64,000 bases of DNA from Candidatus Dormiibacterota bacterium (GCA_003139695.1 PLJM01000012.1:207285-271284); one strand, 5' to 3'; shown: positions 26,837 through 36,127, counted from the first letter of the stretch. Numbers and translations: made by a program. The notes: generated by a model from the letters alone, not told the origin.

Positions 26837-26927
26837 CTGGGAGTGGTCAGGACAAAGACATGGCCGGGGAGACCCCGGCCAACCCTGCCACGCTGGTGAG
26901 GCCAGAACCATGGGAGTGGCCACCCAG
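26837..26927 (+). ncRNA. Candidate structured RNA with three-way junction (unidentified)
   Basis: An outer stem pairs CTGG(GA)GTGGTCA at 26837-26849 with TGGCCACCCAG at 26917-26927 (11 pairs, one G-U, GA bulge). Inside are an 8-bp hairpin GGCCGGGG-AGA-CCCCGGCC (26862-26880) and CTGG-TGAGG-CCAG (26893-26905). A weak terminator-like hairpin follows at 26969-26993, suggesting plus-strand transcription ending before the helicase gene. It does not show the conserved cores of SAM, cobalamin, glycine, TPP or SRP RNAs that I can recall. Strand and identity are uncertain; the rest of this gap (26778-26836, 26928-26968) shows nothing further. Confidence 0.3.
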
Positions 26928-26968
26928 ACGAGCGTGTGCTAACGTAGGTCTTGCCCATTGGGGTGCTT

Positions 26969-26993
26969 GGTCCCGCCTGCGGACCCCCTTTTT
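26969..26993 (+). terminator. Weak intrinsic terminator-like hairpin
   Basis: GGTCC (26969-26973) and GGACC (26981-26985) form a 5-bp stem with a 7-nt loop, followed by three C and five T residues. The short stem makes it weak, but placement after the structured region and before the helicase gene fits an RNA 3' end or an attenuator. Confidence 0.35.
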
Positions 26994-27055
26994 GAACTCA
27001 GGTGACTCCTATTTCACGCCTAACCAACCTGTGGCGAACCCCTAGGTCCGCGTAA

Positions 27056-29542
27056 ATGAGCACGCCTAACCCCGGCGACGTCCTGCCACTCTGGAACCCG
27101 GACATTCCGGGCGAGGAGATACAGGCCGGCCGCCTTGGCATCCGGGTCCGCCCGGGCACGCCGGCAGCCCTCAAGGTGTCCGCCCTCGAAGCCGCTGGCG
27201 GAGCCGAGCTCCTGCGGCAGGTCCTCGAGGAGCAGAAGAGCATCGACGGCACGTACACCGTCATCAAGCCCGACAAGCCGCTCGAGTTCGTCGGCCAGGT
27301 CAAGCAGACGCTCCTGACCGGCCGGCTCGGTCGCACTCCCCAGGGCCTCGCTCTCGAGATCACCGACTGGCAGGACCTGGACGGCGAGTTCGAGATGGAG
27401 AAGAACCGCCTCCGGCTCCGTTACCAGGAGCTGCTCCTCGTCAAAGAATGGGATGGCGACCTGGAGGGATTCACCGCCATCGTCCTTCGAGAAGAAGCGA
27501 AAACGCTCCCGATCCTCGACTCCACCATGCGTTTCATCGAGCACCTTCGCGACTTCCGCGAGAAGCTCGCCGAAGCTGCCGTCAGGCGCTACGAAGCCAC
27601 TGAGCAGTGGATGGAATGCCCGAAGTGCGAGGCCGAGGTGCCGACCGCCAGCAGCATCCATTGCCCCGAATGCGGTGAGGACATGCGTGGCGGCGAGTAC
27701 GTTCGCGCGGTGCTCCACCTGGTCGATGATGCAGAGGGCAGGATCTATCGCGGCATCGACTCGCTTACCGTGCGCTCGGCGGGCTATCCCGAGTACCGGG
27801 GCATGTCCCTCGACCGCATCCAGGGCTCCAACCTCTGGGTCAGCTTCAGACGTTACGACCCCCTACCTGACGAAGGAATCGTCCTGCCGACTGCAAGCGT
27901 CGAGATGTTCGAGGCGCAGCGCTCGGTGATCCGGCAGCTGCAGATCGGCAGCCCGCGGAGCGGTGCGCTCGCCGCTGAGCTCGCCGACACAGGGTGGCTC
28001 GGCAGCCCCCCTCGGGTGACGCTCGACGGCAAAAAGGCGCATCACCTCCCCGACCCCAACGAGGAGCAGGCGGAAGCCGTCGCTCGTGTGATGGGCATGC
28101 GACCCGGCCAGATCTACCTCATCCAGGGCCCGCCCGGAACGGGCAAGACGACGGCGATTGTTGAATCGATCAGGCGCATCCTGGCACGTAATCCGAACGC
28201 CTCGATCCTGCTGTCGTCGCACTCCAATGACGCGGTCGACACCGGGCAGGAACGGCTGCTCGGCTTCTCGCACGTGCGTCAAGCGCGCGTGGCCGAGCCC
28301 GGCAAGGTGCCGCGGCGCCTCCGCCCGACGATCGTCGAAGGAGACGACCTCGAGCCTTACAACCTGGTCGCCGGCACATGCAACCGTCTCGCCATCGACT
28401 CGCGGCTGCGGTTCAAAATTTTCGACTGGCTGATCCTCGACGAGGCCAACAAGGTGCGCGCCAACGAGGCGCTCGCTCTCATGCCTCTCGCCAAGCGTTG
28501 GGTGATGATCGGCGACCTCAAGCAGCTGCCGCCCGTGATGGAAGAGGCCGCATCGACGTTTAAGGTCGATCAGCCGCTCGATGAGATGGTCAGGGACGAA
28601 AGCTTCTACGGCTGGATCTGGGACAAGGTCCCGGCCAGCTCCAAGATCATGCTGCCGCGCCAGTACCGAATGCGCGAGCCGATCGGACGGGTTGTGTCAG
28701 ATCTGTTCTATGACGGCAAGCTGATCCACGAAGCCCCACATCAGCGCATGCCGCTCCCGTGGCCGTTCGATCGCGAGCTCGTCTGGGTCGACACCGGCGC
28801 GCAGGACGAGTATCGCGATGCCCAGCGATCCGTCGCCAACGAGTTCGAAGTCGCGCTCTGCAAGGACATCACCTCGATCATCCGGCGTCGTGTGCGCAAG
28901 GCAAAGCTCGCCGTGATCGCGATGTACGCGTCGCAGGTGAACCGACTTTCATCGGCTCTCAAGGGCATCGTGCCACCCGAGGACATCGAATCGGTCGACG
29001 CTTTCGAAGGTCGCGAATCGGACGCGGTCATCCTCTCGCTGGTGCGTTCGAACGACCGGGCCGCCATCGGATTCCTCAACGACCCCAACCGCGTGAACGT
29101 CGCCATCTCCCGAGCCAAGAAGCTACTGGTTATCGTCGGCGACTCCAAGACGGTGATCGGCGGCGCCCCCGAGCTCTTCGGACCGCTCTTCGAGCACGCG
29201 AAGCAGGAGGGCCTCGTGGCCGGAGTCGGCGCAGTGGTCACCGCGTGCCAGCGAGTCGGGATCAGGTCTCAGGTTCAGCGTCTTTCGCGGCCACATCGTG
29301 GCGAGCGCCGCGCACGGCGCCGGCGTCGTGGCCAGCGCACATTTCCAGAGGGCGCCACCAACGGCGAGGCTCATACAGAGGAGCATGTGGACCTCGTGAC
29401 CTCCGATGTCGAAGGGCACGACGAGGTCAGGGCCAATGGCGGACCGGAGTCGTCGATACCAGTGCTGGACGCCCACGTCGAGGCCCCGCCAAGCACACCG
29501 ATTCACCTGCCGCCGCCCACGGAGGCCGACTCTCCGCTTTAA
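27056..29542 (+). CDS. Superfamily 1 (UPF1/DNA2-like) helicase with zinc ribbon
   Basis: An 828-residue protein. Residues 188-206 form a zinc ribbon (CPKC ... CPEC). The helicase core has Walker A 'GPPGTGKTT' near 359, motif II 'LILDEANK' near 460 (DEAN rather than the common DEAS/DEAA), 'MIGDLKQLPPV' motif III, 'PRQYRM' motif IV, 'VDAFEGRESDAVILSLVRSN' motif V and 'NVAISRAKKLLVIVGD' motif VI. These place it in SF1B with UPF1/DNA2/NAM7 proteins acting on RNA or DNA. The last 110 residues are Arg-, then Pro/Glu-rich and look disordered. The N-terminal 350 residues resemble no domain I can name. No defence partner gene is adjacent. Confidence 0.85.
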   Translation: MSTPNPGDVLPLWNPDIPGEEIQAGRLGIRVRPGTPAALKVSALEAAGGAELLRQVLEEQKSIDGTYTVIKPDKPLEFVGQVKQTLLTGRLGRTPQGLALEITDWQDLDGEFEMEKNRLRLRYQELLLVKEWDGDLEGFTAIVLREEAKTLPILDSTMRFIEHLRDFREKLAEAAVRRYEATEQWMECPKCEAEVPTASSIHCPECGEDMRGGEYVRAVLHLVDDAEGRIYRGIDSLTVRSAGYPEYRGMSLDRIQGSNLWVSFRRYDPLPDEGIVLPTASVEMFEAQRSVIRQLQIGSPRSGALAAELADTGWLGSPPRVTLDGKKAHHLPDPNEEQAEAVARVMGMRPGQIYLIQGPPGTGKTTAIVESIRRILARNPNASILLSSHSNDAVDTGQERLLGFSHVRQARVAEPGKVPRRLRPTIVEGDDLEPYNLVAGTCNRLAIDSRLRFKIFDWLILDEANKVRANEALALMPLAKRWVMIGDLKQLPPVMEEAASTFKVDQPLDEMVRDESFYGWIWDKVPASSKIMLPRQYRMREPIGRVVSDLFYDGKLIHEAPHQRMPLPWPFDRELVWVDTGAQDEYRDAQRSVANEFEVALCKDITSIIRRRVRKAKLAVIAMYASQVNRLSSALKGIVPPEDIESVDAFEGRESDAVILSLVRSNDRAAIGFLNDPNRVNVAISRAKKLLVIVGDSKTVIGGAPELFGPLFEHAKQEGLVAGVGAVVTACQRVGIRSQVQRLSRPHRGERRARRRRRGQRTFPEGATNGEAHTEEHVDLVTSDVEGHDEVRANGGPESSIPVLDAHVEAPPSTPIHLPPPTEADSPL

Positions 29543-29557
29543 GCTTCGCACTGCCCG

Positions 29558-29986
29558 ATGGCTGACGAGTGCGTGTTTTGCGAGATCCTACGAGGCGATT
29601 CGCCTGCCACCTTTGTCCACCAGGACGACACAGTTGTCGCCTTCATGGACATCCAGCCGATCACTCACGGCCACATCATCGTGGCCCCGCGCGAGCACGC
29701 GGTTCTGATGTCCGACCTGAACGAGACCGCGGCGATGCGTACGTTTCGAGTCGCCCGCCGCATGGCCCAGACCGTCCGCGACTCACTCGGCGCCGGCGGC
29801 GTCAACCTGTTCGTCGCGGATGGCGAGATCGCTTTTCAGGACGTGCCGCATTTCCACGTTCATGTCATTCCCCGGTACCCGAACGACGGGTTCGGCCTCA
29901 CGTTCCCGAGGGACTACACAGAGACCAGGAGCCGCGCCGAGCTGGAGGCCATCGCGTCGGCCATCCGGAGCGCATCAGGCCAGTAG
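29558..29986 (+). CDS. HIT-family hydrolase
   Basis: A 142-residue histidine-triad protein. 'CVFCEILRGDSPA' at residues 5-17, 'DIQPITHGHIIVAPREH' and the catalytic triad 'HFHVHVIPRY' near residue 98 are all present. HIT proteins hydrolyse nucleoside phosphoramidates or dinucleoside polyphosphates. It starts 15 bp after the helicase stop and is probably co-transcribed with it. Confidence 0.93.
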   Translation: MADECVFCEILRGDSPATFVHQDDTVVAFMDIQPITHGHIIVAPREHAVLMSDLNETAAMRTFRVARRMAQTVRDSLGAGGVNLFVADGEIAFQDVPHFHVHVIPRYPNDGFGLTFPRDYTETRSRAELEAIASAIRSASGQ

Positions 29987-30049
29987 AAGTTCTACTCAAG
30001 GGGGATTCCCCCTGGATGCGGCGGGCCTGGCGAAGCGCCGGCGCAGCCC

Positions 30050-30475
30050 TTAGCCTGCGGCCACCGTCACCTCGATGGTGAGCACCATCAAGTACGCGGG
30101 ACAGGCCTGGCCGGGCGAGCAGTCGGGCGCAGCCGTGGCATCGATCCGTGCCGTGCCTGGGGCGATGGCCTTGAACGCCGCGAGCGTGACGCCGCGAGCG
30201 GCAGATGCGGCCGGGTTGACGATCGGTGCGAGCACCGACTCATCGCTCGACCGGACAGTGCTCCAGCTGGCCATCCCCGGCCTGGCATGAAGCACGACCG
30301 CAAGGATCTGACCGACCCGAATGGTGACCGCGTGGGTGTTCTCGGTGACAGTGACGTCGAAGCCTGCGCCCGGGCTGGAGGTTGGGCTGCTGGGGGGCAC
30401 GGCGACAACGCCGGGCAGGCTGCCGCAGGCGCTGAAGAAGAGCGCCGCCAGCATCAAAACAAATACCGATCTCAT
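30050..30475 (-). CDS. Small lipoprotein, possible chagasin-like Ig fold
   Basis: From ATG 30475 the protein is 141 residues with a signal peptide and lipobox 'LFFSACGS'. After a Pro/Ser-rich linker the domain 'TIRVGQILAVVLHARPG' ... 'WSTVRSSDESVL' ... 'GVTLAAFKAIAPGTARI' resembles the chagasin/I42 peptidase-inhibitor fold, in which a small Ig-like barrel presents loops to a target. Two Cys in 'PDCSPGQACPAY' may form a disulfide. It is divergent from the next lipoprotein gene with only about 40 bp between starts. Confidence 0.68.
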   Translation of the reverse strand: MRSVFVLMLAALFFSACGSLPGVVAVPPSSPTSSPGAGFDVTVTENTHAVTIRVGQILAVVLHARPGMASWSTVRSSDESVLAPIVNPAASAARGVTLAAFKAIAPGTARIDATAAPDCSPGQACPAYLMVLTIEVTVAAG

Positions 30476-30516
30476 CTCAAACGTAACGCTCTCCGGCGAT
30501 TTCGCGTAACACACCA

Positions 30517-31929
30517 GTGGCGATGACATTGCCTGTCAAGAGATTGGGGCTTGCGGCCGCATTCGTCGTCCTGGCCGCCTCGTGTGCTGGCAGCAGTACG
30601 CCGGTGGCCGAGGTCACGCCATCTCCCGTCGAAGGGGCCCTGGGCCAGGGCCTCATCGCCTACGTCGCGGCCAATGGGCTCGGCGTGCTCGATCCGGCGA
30701 CAGGCAAGTCCATGGTGGTGGCTCCTCTGCCGGCAGGTGGGGCGTTCAGGATCTCCGGTCCCGTTTGGGCGCCGGCCCCAGGGCTGTCGTATCCCGTCCT
30801 GTATTTCACGATCCACGATGACCGGCCCGCCGAGCAGAGACTCACAGCCGGGGTGGTGCCTTATGACTGGCTGTTCCGAGTGGACCCATTCGCTGGGACG
30901 ATCACCCCGCTGGCCGCGTCGTACGACTTCCAGAGCGAGGGCCCTTTCGGCATCGTCGCCAACGGCCACTACCTGGCGCTGACCGTCGGGTGCTGCACTA
31001 GCTACGAGGTGGACGCGCTCGACCTGACGAAGGCTTCCGCCGGGATCAAGGTGATGACCAAGCCGCCAACCCAGGCTGCGCTGTTCACGGAAGGTGCAGC
31101 GCCGGGGGCCAGCGGCCTGGTTGCCGTACGCGCCTTCGCCACCGGCCTGTGGTACTGGCTGAACCTGGACGCCAACGTCCTCAACGCGTTTCCGCTCAAG
31201 CTCGGCCAGGACGATGGCCCCATCGCAATCAGCCCTGACGGCTCGACTGTCGCGGTGTCCCGGCCCGACCACGGACCTGTGATCGAGCCGATCAATGTGA
31301 CAGTGCCCATCGCCGGCGCCACCAGCTCGCCCGCGACCACGCCTTCGACCGGCACGCCCTCGCCAGTGACCGCCCCGCGCGCGGTCAACTCAAAGTTGCC
31401 TCACGCTGACGCGCTGGCCTGGAGCCCCGACGCGAGTCTTCTGGCGATGGCGGTGGGCGGTGGAATCCAGATCTACCGAGCCTCGGGGAAGGACGGAACC
31501 CCGCCCGTGAAGGGTTACCTCGGTAGGGGCGGAGTGACGGGAATCGACTGGTCCGACCCGATCCCGGGTCAGAGCTTTGCTTCGGTGAAGCCCGCTCCTG
31601 GGCCTCAGGCTGCAGTGGACGGGCTTCTCAAAGCGACGCAGCTGCCGAAGGCGGCCGACAGCGCCGCGGGCCGCTACCTGACAAAGCTCTACCTGTGGCA
31701 GTTCGACTCGAGCAAGACCTCGCCGATCGCCTCGATCATGGATGCGACACCGGGCGTGCTGCAGCAGTACCTGCCGATTGCGGCGGTTGTCGTGTTCCAC
31801 CATTGGGCCCCGTCGCCATCGTGGGCCCTGCTGGGTGGGTGCCACCGATACCGGCTGGTGATCAAGGGCAGCGTCCCGGCGACGGCGTCGACCTTCGGGC
31901 TCGGCTCCAACACGCTCTGTAGCGGGTAG
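30517..31929 (+). CDS. Secreted lipoprotein, probable beta-propeller
   Basis: A 470-residue protein (GTG 30517, or ATG 30523) with signal peptide and lipobox 'VLAASCAGS'. The mature chain has repeated strand patterns such as 'YVAANGLGVLDPATGKSM' and 'ISPDGSTVAVSRPDHG', 'WSPDASLLAMAVGGGIQIY', typical of WD40/TolB-like propeller blades, interrupted by a Thr/Pro linker ('TSSPATTPSTGTPSPV'). It would be anchored outside the membrane. Function unknown. Confidence 0.72.
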   Translation: MAMTLPVKRLGLAAAFVVLAASCAGSSTPVAEVTPSPVEGALGQGLIAYVAANGLGVLDPATGKSMVVAPLPAGGAFRISGPVWAPAPGLSYPVLYFTIHDDRPAEQRLTAGVVPYDWLFRVDPFAGTITPLAASYDFQSEGPFGIVANGHYLALTVGCCTSYEVDALDLTKASAGIKVMTKPPTQAALFTEGAAPGASGLVAVRAFATGLWYWLNLDANVLNAFPLKLGQDDGPIAISPDGSTVAVSRPDHGPVIEPINVTVPIAGATSSPATTPSTGTPSPVTAPRAVNSKLPHADALAWSPDASLLAMAVGGGIQIYRASGKDGTPPVKGYLGRGGVTGIDWSDPIPGQSFASVKPAPGPQAAVDGLLKATQLPKAADSAAGRYLTKLYLWQFDSSKTSPIASIMDATPGVLQQYLPIAAVVVFHHWAPSPSWALLGGCHRYRLVIKGSVPATASTFGLGSNTLCSG

Positions 31930-31966
31930 CCCCCGCCGGCCGGAGTGCCGGACCTACGATGGATGC

Positions 31967-33493
31967 ATGGCCGACGTCGACTTTCTCGCCCGGCACGCAA
32001 CTGCAGCCCCGAGCCGGGTGGCCCTGATATCGGGCGATAGAAGGATTGATTTCGAAACCCTCAACCGCCGTGCCAACCAGGCCGCCAACGTCTTCCGCGG
32101 CCTCGGCTGCGCCACGCAGGACAGAGTCGCCGTGATGTCGTTCAACTCGGTCGAGGGCTTCGAGATCTCGAACGGGCTTCGCAAAGTGGGCCTCGTCGGC
32201 GTGCCCGTCAACTACCGGCTGCGAGGCTCCGAGATCGCGTATGTCCTCAACGACTCAGGCGCCGCTGTGGTGGTGGCAGGGCCCGAGCACGTGGACGCCA
32301 TCGACGCAGCACGGAGTGAAGTTCTGGGCGACCGACGCTTCATCGCGCTGGGCGGGCGGGAGCCTGCGGGATGGCTTGGATACGAGCAGCTGATGGCGGG
32401 GGCGCCCGACCAGCAGCCAGGCGAGTCGGAGGTCGGAGCCCTTGGCGCTTCGATGATCTACACGTCGGGCACAACGGGACATCCGAAGGGGGCGTGGCGC
32501 CCGAATGGGGTCAACGTCGAAAACATCCTCCAGGTCATATCGATCTTCGAGTTGAGCGATTCGGACGTGCATCTTATGTGCGGCCCGGGATACCACAGCG
32601 CAGTCTCGCTGTTCACGGCGCTGCATCAGCTGCTCGGCGCGACAGTGGTCGTGCAGGCCAAGTTCGACGCCGACGATGCGCTGGATCTCATCGCAAAGCA
32701 TCGGGTGACCACGAGCTTCATGGCACCGACGCTCCTGCACAGGCTCGTAGACGCGCAGGTTCGAAGACCACGCGATGTGTCATCGCTGCGAGCGCTGTTG
32801 CTCGGCGCCGCGCCATGCCCGCATGCATTGAAGGAGAGAGCGGAATCTGCGCTTGGCCAGGTGTTGTGGGAGTTCTATGGCGCCACAGAGACCGGGATCA
32901 ACACGGTGCTGCGGCCTGAGGACCAGCTGCGCAAGCCGGGGTCCTGCGGCACAGTGGTCCCAGGCCAGGAGATACGTCTCGTGGCCCCCGACGGCACCGA
33001 TGTGGCAGACGGCGAGCCGGGCGAGCTCATGGTGCGGAACTCGTGGCTCGCGGAATACTACAAGCGCCCTGACGCCACAGGCCAGAGCCTGCACGAAGGA
33101 TTCTTCTCGGTCGGCGACGTCGCGTATCGCGATGCCGATGGCTATTACTTCATCTGCGACCGCCAGGTCGACATGGTCATCTCAGGCGGCGTAAACATCT
33201 ATCCCGCCGAGGTTGAGGCGGCTCTTCACGCGCATCCGGCAGTCATGGACGTGGCGGTGATCGGAGTGCCCGACGATCAGTGGGGAGAAGAGGTGAAAGC
33301 AGTGGTGCAGCTTCGACCGGGATCCAGCGCCACTGCCGGCGAGCTCATCGATTTCGTCGCCGCTCGGATCGCCGGTTACAAGAAACCCAGGTCTATCGAT
33401 TTCGTCGATGATCTGCCAAGGGACGCCGCCGGCAAGCTCCTGAAGCGAAAGATCAGAGAGCCGTACTGGTCAGCCAGCGGCCGCCGAATTTAA
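31967..33493 (+). CDS. AMP-dependent acyl-CoA synthetase/ligase
   Basis: A 508-residue ANL-superfamily enzyme. The phosphate loop is 'YTSGTTGHPKG' near residue 164, 'EFYGATETG' is the aromatic/TE motif, 'FSVGDVAYRDADGYYFICDR' precedes the hinge, and the C-terminal catalytic Lys is in 'AGKLLKRKI'. It activates a carboxylic acid, usually fatty or aromatic, to its CoA ester through an acyl-adenylate. Substrate not readable. It ends 4 bp into the convergent isomerase gene. Confidence 0.92.
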   Translation: MADVDFLARHATAAPSRVALISGDRRIDFETLNRRANQAANVFRGLGCATQDRVAVMSFNSVEGFEISNGLRKVGLVGVPVNYRLRGSEIAYVLNDSGAAVVVAGPEHVDAIDAARSEVLGDRRFIALGGREPAGWLGYEQLMAGAPDQQPGESEVGALGASMIYTSGTTGHPKGAWRPNGVNVENILQVISIFELSDSDVHLMCGPGYHSAVSLFTALHQLLGATVVVQAKFDADDALDLIAKHRVTTSFMAPTLLHRLVDAQVRRPRDVSSLRALLLGAAPCPHALKERAESALGQVLWEFYGATETGINTVLRPEDQLRKPGSCGTVVPGQEIRLVAPDGTDVADGEPGELMVRNSWLAEYYKRPDATGQSLHEGFFSVGDVAYRDADGYYFICDRQVDMVISGGVNIYPAEVEAALHAHPAVMDVAVIGVPDDQWGEEVKAVVQLRPGSSATAGELIDFVAARIAGYKKPRSIDFVDDLPRDAAGKLLKRKIREPYWSASGRRI

Positions 33494-34413
33494 TCCGTAG
33501 CTGGAGCGCCCAGCAGCTCCCGAAGGTGCTGCAGGGAGCGGCTGATGATCCCCAGGGGCCGGTCGTCGGCTGACGCCAGCCTGGTGTCCTGCTCGAGCGA
33601 GTACCACCCCCGGTAGCCGGTCTTGCGCAGCATCTCGACGACGCGGTCGACCCTGGCGTCTCCCGTCCCCAGTGGCTTGAAGAGGTCCTTCGACACAGCC
33701 TCCGCGTAGTCAAGCCCCTCCTCGCGCACCTCCAAAGCGAGCTTCTCGTCGATGTCGTTCAGGTGCACGTGCTGAATTCGGCCGGCCGCCAGCTCGAGGA
33801 CCTCCACGGGATCGGCGCCCACCAACACCAGCTGTCCGACGTCGATGCAAAGGGCGGCCTCGGTTCCCACCAGCAATCTCTCGATGTCGGCAGGCCCCTG
33901 GATCATGCTGCCGTAGCGAGGCTGCACGGCAAGCCGGAGCTTATGCCTCGAGCAGACGTGCTGCACAGAGCCGATCAGGTGCAGCAGATGGGCCCAGCCG
34001 GCGCTCGACAGAACTATGCCGTGCTTGTTGCCCGCGTCCCGCGGAGGGACCGCCGACAGCACAAGGGTCTCGGCGCCGAGGGCTCCAAGCCAGCTCGCGT
34101 GGCCGTCGAGAAACGCGAGCTCGGGACCTCCGATGTCCTGGTGATGCAGGATCGCTTGCGCCGGGCCGGCGACGACTCGAAGGCGGTGGCGCTTGAGCAT
34201 CGGCTTGGCAAGATCGCTGCGGTCAGGAAGAAATCCGGGCGGCCCCGCTTCGATTGCGCCTTCGCCCACGGCAGCGGCTTCTGAGAGCACGCGCTCAGCA
34301 TCGAGCTGATGGCCCCAGCCGGGAACATCGCTCACGCCCCAAGAGGTGGGCGACATGGCGATTCGCGGTCCAGGTGGCTTGCGCGAGAGTCGTGGGATCG
34401 TTCGGGCGATCAC
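33490..34413 (-). CDS. Sugar phosphate isomerase/epimerase-like TIM barrel
   Basis: A 307-residue AP-endonuclease-2/xylose-isomerase-like protein. 'MSPTSWGVSDVPGWGHQ' at the start of the barrel, 'DVGQLVLVGADPVEVL' (metal-ligand Asp) and 'IQHVHLNDID' (His-x-His-x-x-Asp) match IolE/IolH-like enzymes; 'GWYSLEQDTR' supplies the terminal Glu. It probably isomerises or epimerises an inositol- or sugar-derived compound. No iol neighbours are present, so the substrate remains open. The start is uncertain; the ATG at about 34356 (before 'SPTSWG') is an alternative. Confidence 0.78.
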   Translation of the reverse strand: MIARTIPRLSRKPPGPRIAMSPTSWGVSDVPGWGHQLDAERVLSEAAAVGEGAIEAGPPGFLPDRSDLAKPMLKRHRLRVVAGPAQAILHHQDIGGPELAFLDGHASWLGALGAETLVLSAVPPRDAGNKHGIVLSSAGWAHLLHLIGSVQHVCSRHKLRLAVQPRYGSMIQGPADIERLLVGTEAALCIDVGQLVLVGADPVEVLELAAGRIQHVHLNDIDEKLALEVREEGLDYAEAVSKDLFKPLGTGDARVDRVVEMLRKTGYRGWYSLEQDTRLASADDRPLGIISRSLQHLRELLGAPATD

Positions 34414-34483
34414 GGCGCAGAGATTACCCCGCCTCTGTGGTCCCTGCTGCTCAACGATCGGGTGCTAGTGTTCGATTCCGCTC

Positions 34484-34924
34484 ATGCCAGAACCCGAACC
34501 TTATGGCACCAGGGCGCTCCCCGAGCTTTACAAGGAGTGGGCCTCGACCGGCATGGTGGCCAACATCGGCACCAGGCTGGTCGAGATCAAAGTCGGGAGC
34601 CTCGTCCTCGAGGGAAACATGTCCGAGGAGGCCCATGGCTTTCCCACCAGCCGCGGCTTGATAGTTCACGGCGGCGCCATCGCGACGCTCGCCGATGAAG
34701 CCCTCGCCTCTGTCGCTTTCACGCTTGCAGAGGAGGGCGAGGCGACAGCGACGGCGGACCTGAAGGTCGATTACTACAGGCCTTGCAAACCAGGCCGCCT
34801 GCTCGCTCGCGCGACAGTTCGCCACCGGACCAAACGGCTTGCCTTCTGTGAGGCGCATGTGGAGCAAGAGGATGGCGTGCTCGTCGCCGAGGCCCGTGCG
34901 CTGATCGCCTACGTCAAGGCGTAG
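34484..34924 (+). CDS. PaaI-type hotdog thioesterase
   Basis: A 146-residue hotdog-fold protein. 'IVHGGAIATLADEALA' near residues 60-75 is the PaaI/YdiI active-site helix with its conserved Gly-Gly and Asp. 'ATADLKVDYYRPCKPG' is the next family strand. It hydrolyses an acyl-CoA thioester. Acyl-CoA synthetase lies 1 kb away on the same strand, but they are separated by an opposite-strand gene. Confidence 0.88.
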   Translation: MPEPEPYGTRALPELYKEWASTGMVANIGTRLVEIKVGSLVLEGNMSEEAHGFPTSRGLIVHGGAIATLADEALASVAFTLAEEGEATATADLKVDYYRPCKPGRLLARATVRHRTKRLAFCEAHVEQEDGVLVAEARALIAYVKA

Positions 34925-36127
34925 TTAGGAAGCGGCGACGGATGGGAGCAGGAACATGGTCCAGTTGACCCCGCCGTCATCAGTGCTCTCCACCAAAGGC
35001 CTGGTCCCAGCCATGGCCCCAAACCACGTATGTGTGGCATCGATGATCTGAACTGAATCGGGCAATGGGGCCGGCACCAGCAGCGTGCGGATCGGGGACC
35101 AGGTGCCGCCCGCGTTGGTGCTTTTCGACTGCACACCCGAGCCGATCCACCACCAGTTGAACGCATCGGCGTAGGCGATAGTGCCTTGGCTGGCCGGCAT
35201 CGAGAACGCCTTCCATGAATGGCCGCCGTCGACGGAGCTCAGCTGAAACTGGTTGGGCGGCTGAGGAGGGTCCGACCGGGAGATCGAGCTTCCGGGCGTA
35301 GGCAGAGCCTCAGCCGGGCCGATCACAACGGTGACGCTGACCCCGGCTCCCTGGGTTGGTCGCGCAGCCACGGACACGCGTACGCCGTTCGCGATCGGCC
35401 AGCCGCCCGCCGGCCCCGGCAATCCGACGCGATTCCAGCTGGTGCCTCCGTCCTGACTCTTGTACGCATATGGCGCAGTCGACTCGGTGTAGAGCCAACC
35501 GTCGCGCGAATCCGCGAAGACAACGCGGTATGCCCAGTCCGAGTAGGCGACCGGGTTGCCGAGCCCAATCCAGGTGCCGCCGCCATCCTGGGTCCGCAGC
35601 AAGGTCTCCCCCTCCGTGGACGCCTGGGCCAGCAGCCAGCCGTGATCGGCGTCGACGAAGTCCGCCGAAAGCACATAACCACCGGCGCGTGTCAGCGCTT
35701 GCCGCGCCCACGTGGTGCCTCCGTCGCTTGTTCTATAAAGGCCAGGCTGCGTGCCGAGGACGACCACCACGCCATTGGAGGCGTCGAAAAAGCGCAGGTA
35801 CTCGCCGATCGCCTCGTTCGAGGCGGCAAGCTGACGGTGCCAGGTCTCGCCGGCGTCCGAGGTGTGCAGCACCTCGAAATCGTGTTTCGGGCCCTCAACC
35901 ACGACCCAGCCGGCTGCCGGAGTCACGAAGTCGACGGCGGCCAGGTGACGTGACGCGACGATGTTCGTGGTGCTCGCCTGCGAGGCGGCATTGCTGAAAT
36001 CCCAGCCCGGATGCAGATAGCTGAGGCCCGCGATCGCGAGGGCGAGCACAGACACGCCACCGAGAGTCAACGCGCGCAGGACACGCGACGTGCTCGAGTG
36101 CGACTGTGGCTCGTCGTCAGATTCCAT
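34925..36127 (-). CDS. Membrane-anchored Asp-box (BNR) repeat protein, Ycf48-like
   Basis: From ATG 36127 the protein has 400 residues, with one N-terminal membrane helix near residues 18-37. At least five Asp-box repeats are visible: 'HTSDAGETWHRQ', 'RTSDGGTTWARQ', 'RTQDGGGTWIG', 'KSQDGGTSWNR', 'SSVDGGHSWK' and 'ESTDDGGVNWT'. This predicts a beta-propeller outside the cell, as in Ycf48/sortilin-like proteins. In non-photosynthetic bacteria the role is unknown. Its stop directly abuts the thioesterase stop. Confidence 0.83.
   Translation of the reverse strand: MESDDEPQSHSSTSRVLRALTLGGVSVLALAIAGLSYLHPGWDFSNAASQASTTNIVASRHLAAVDFVTPAAGWVVVEGPKHDFEVLHTSDAGETWHRQLAASNEAIGEYLRFFDASNGVVVVLGTQPGLYRTSDGGTTWARQALTRAGGYVLSADFVDADHGWLLAQASTEGETLLRTQDGGGTWIGLGNPVAYSDWAYRVVFADSRDGWLYTESTAPYAYKSQDGGTSWNRVGLPGPAGGWPIANGVRVSVAARPTQGAGVSVTVVIGPAEALPTPGSSISRSDPPQPPNQFQLSSVDGGHSWKAFSMPASQGTIAYADAFNWWWIGSGVQSKSTNAGGTWSPIRTLLVPAPLPDSVQIIDATHTWFGAMAGTRPLVESTDDGGVNWTMFLLPSVAAS

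Noticed and set aside
26837..26927. Possible SAM-I/SAM-IV riboswitch
   Set aside because: The junction and a CCGGCCAACCC stretch look similar at first, but the kink-turn, the GGTGC-type core and the pseudoknot partner are not found. Kept only as an unidentified structured RNA.
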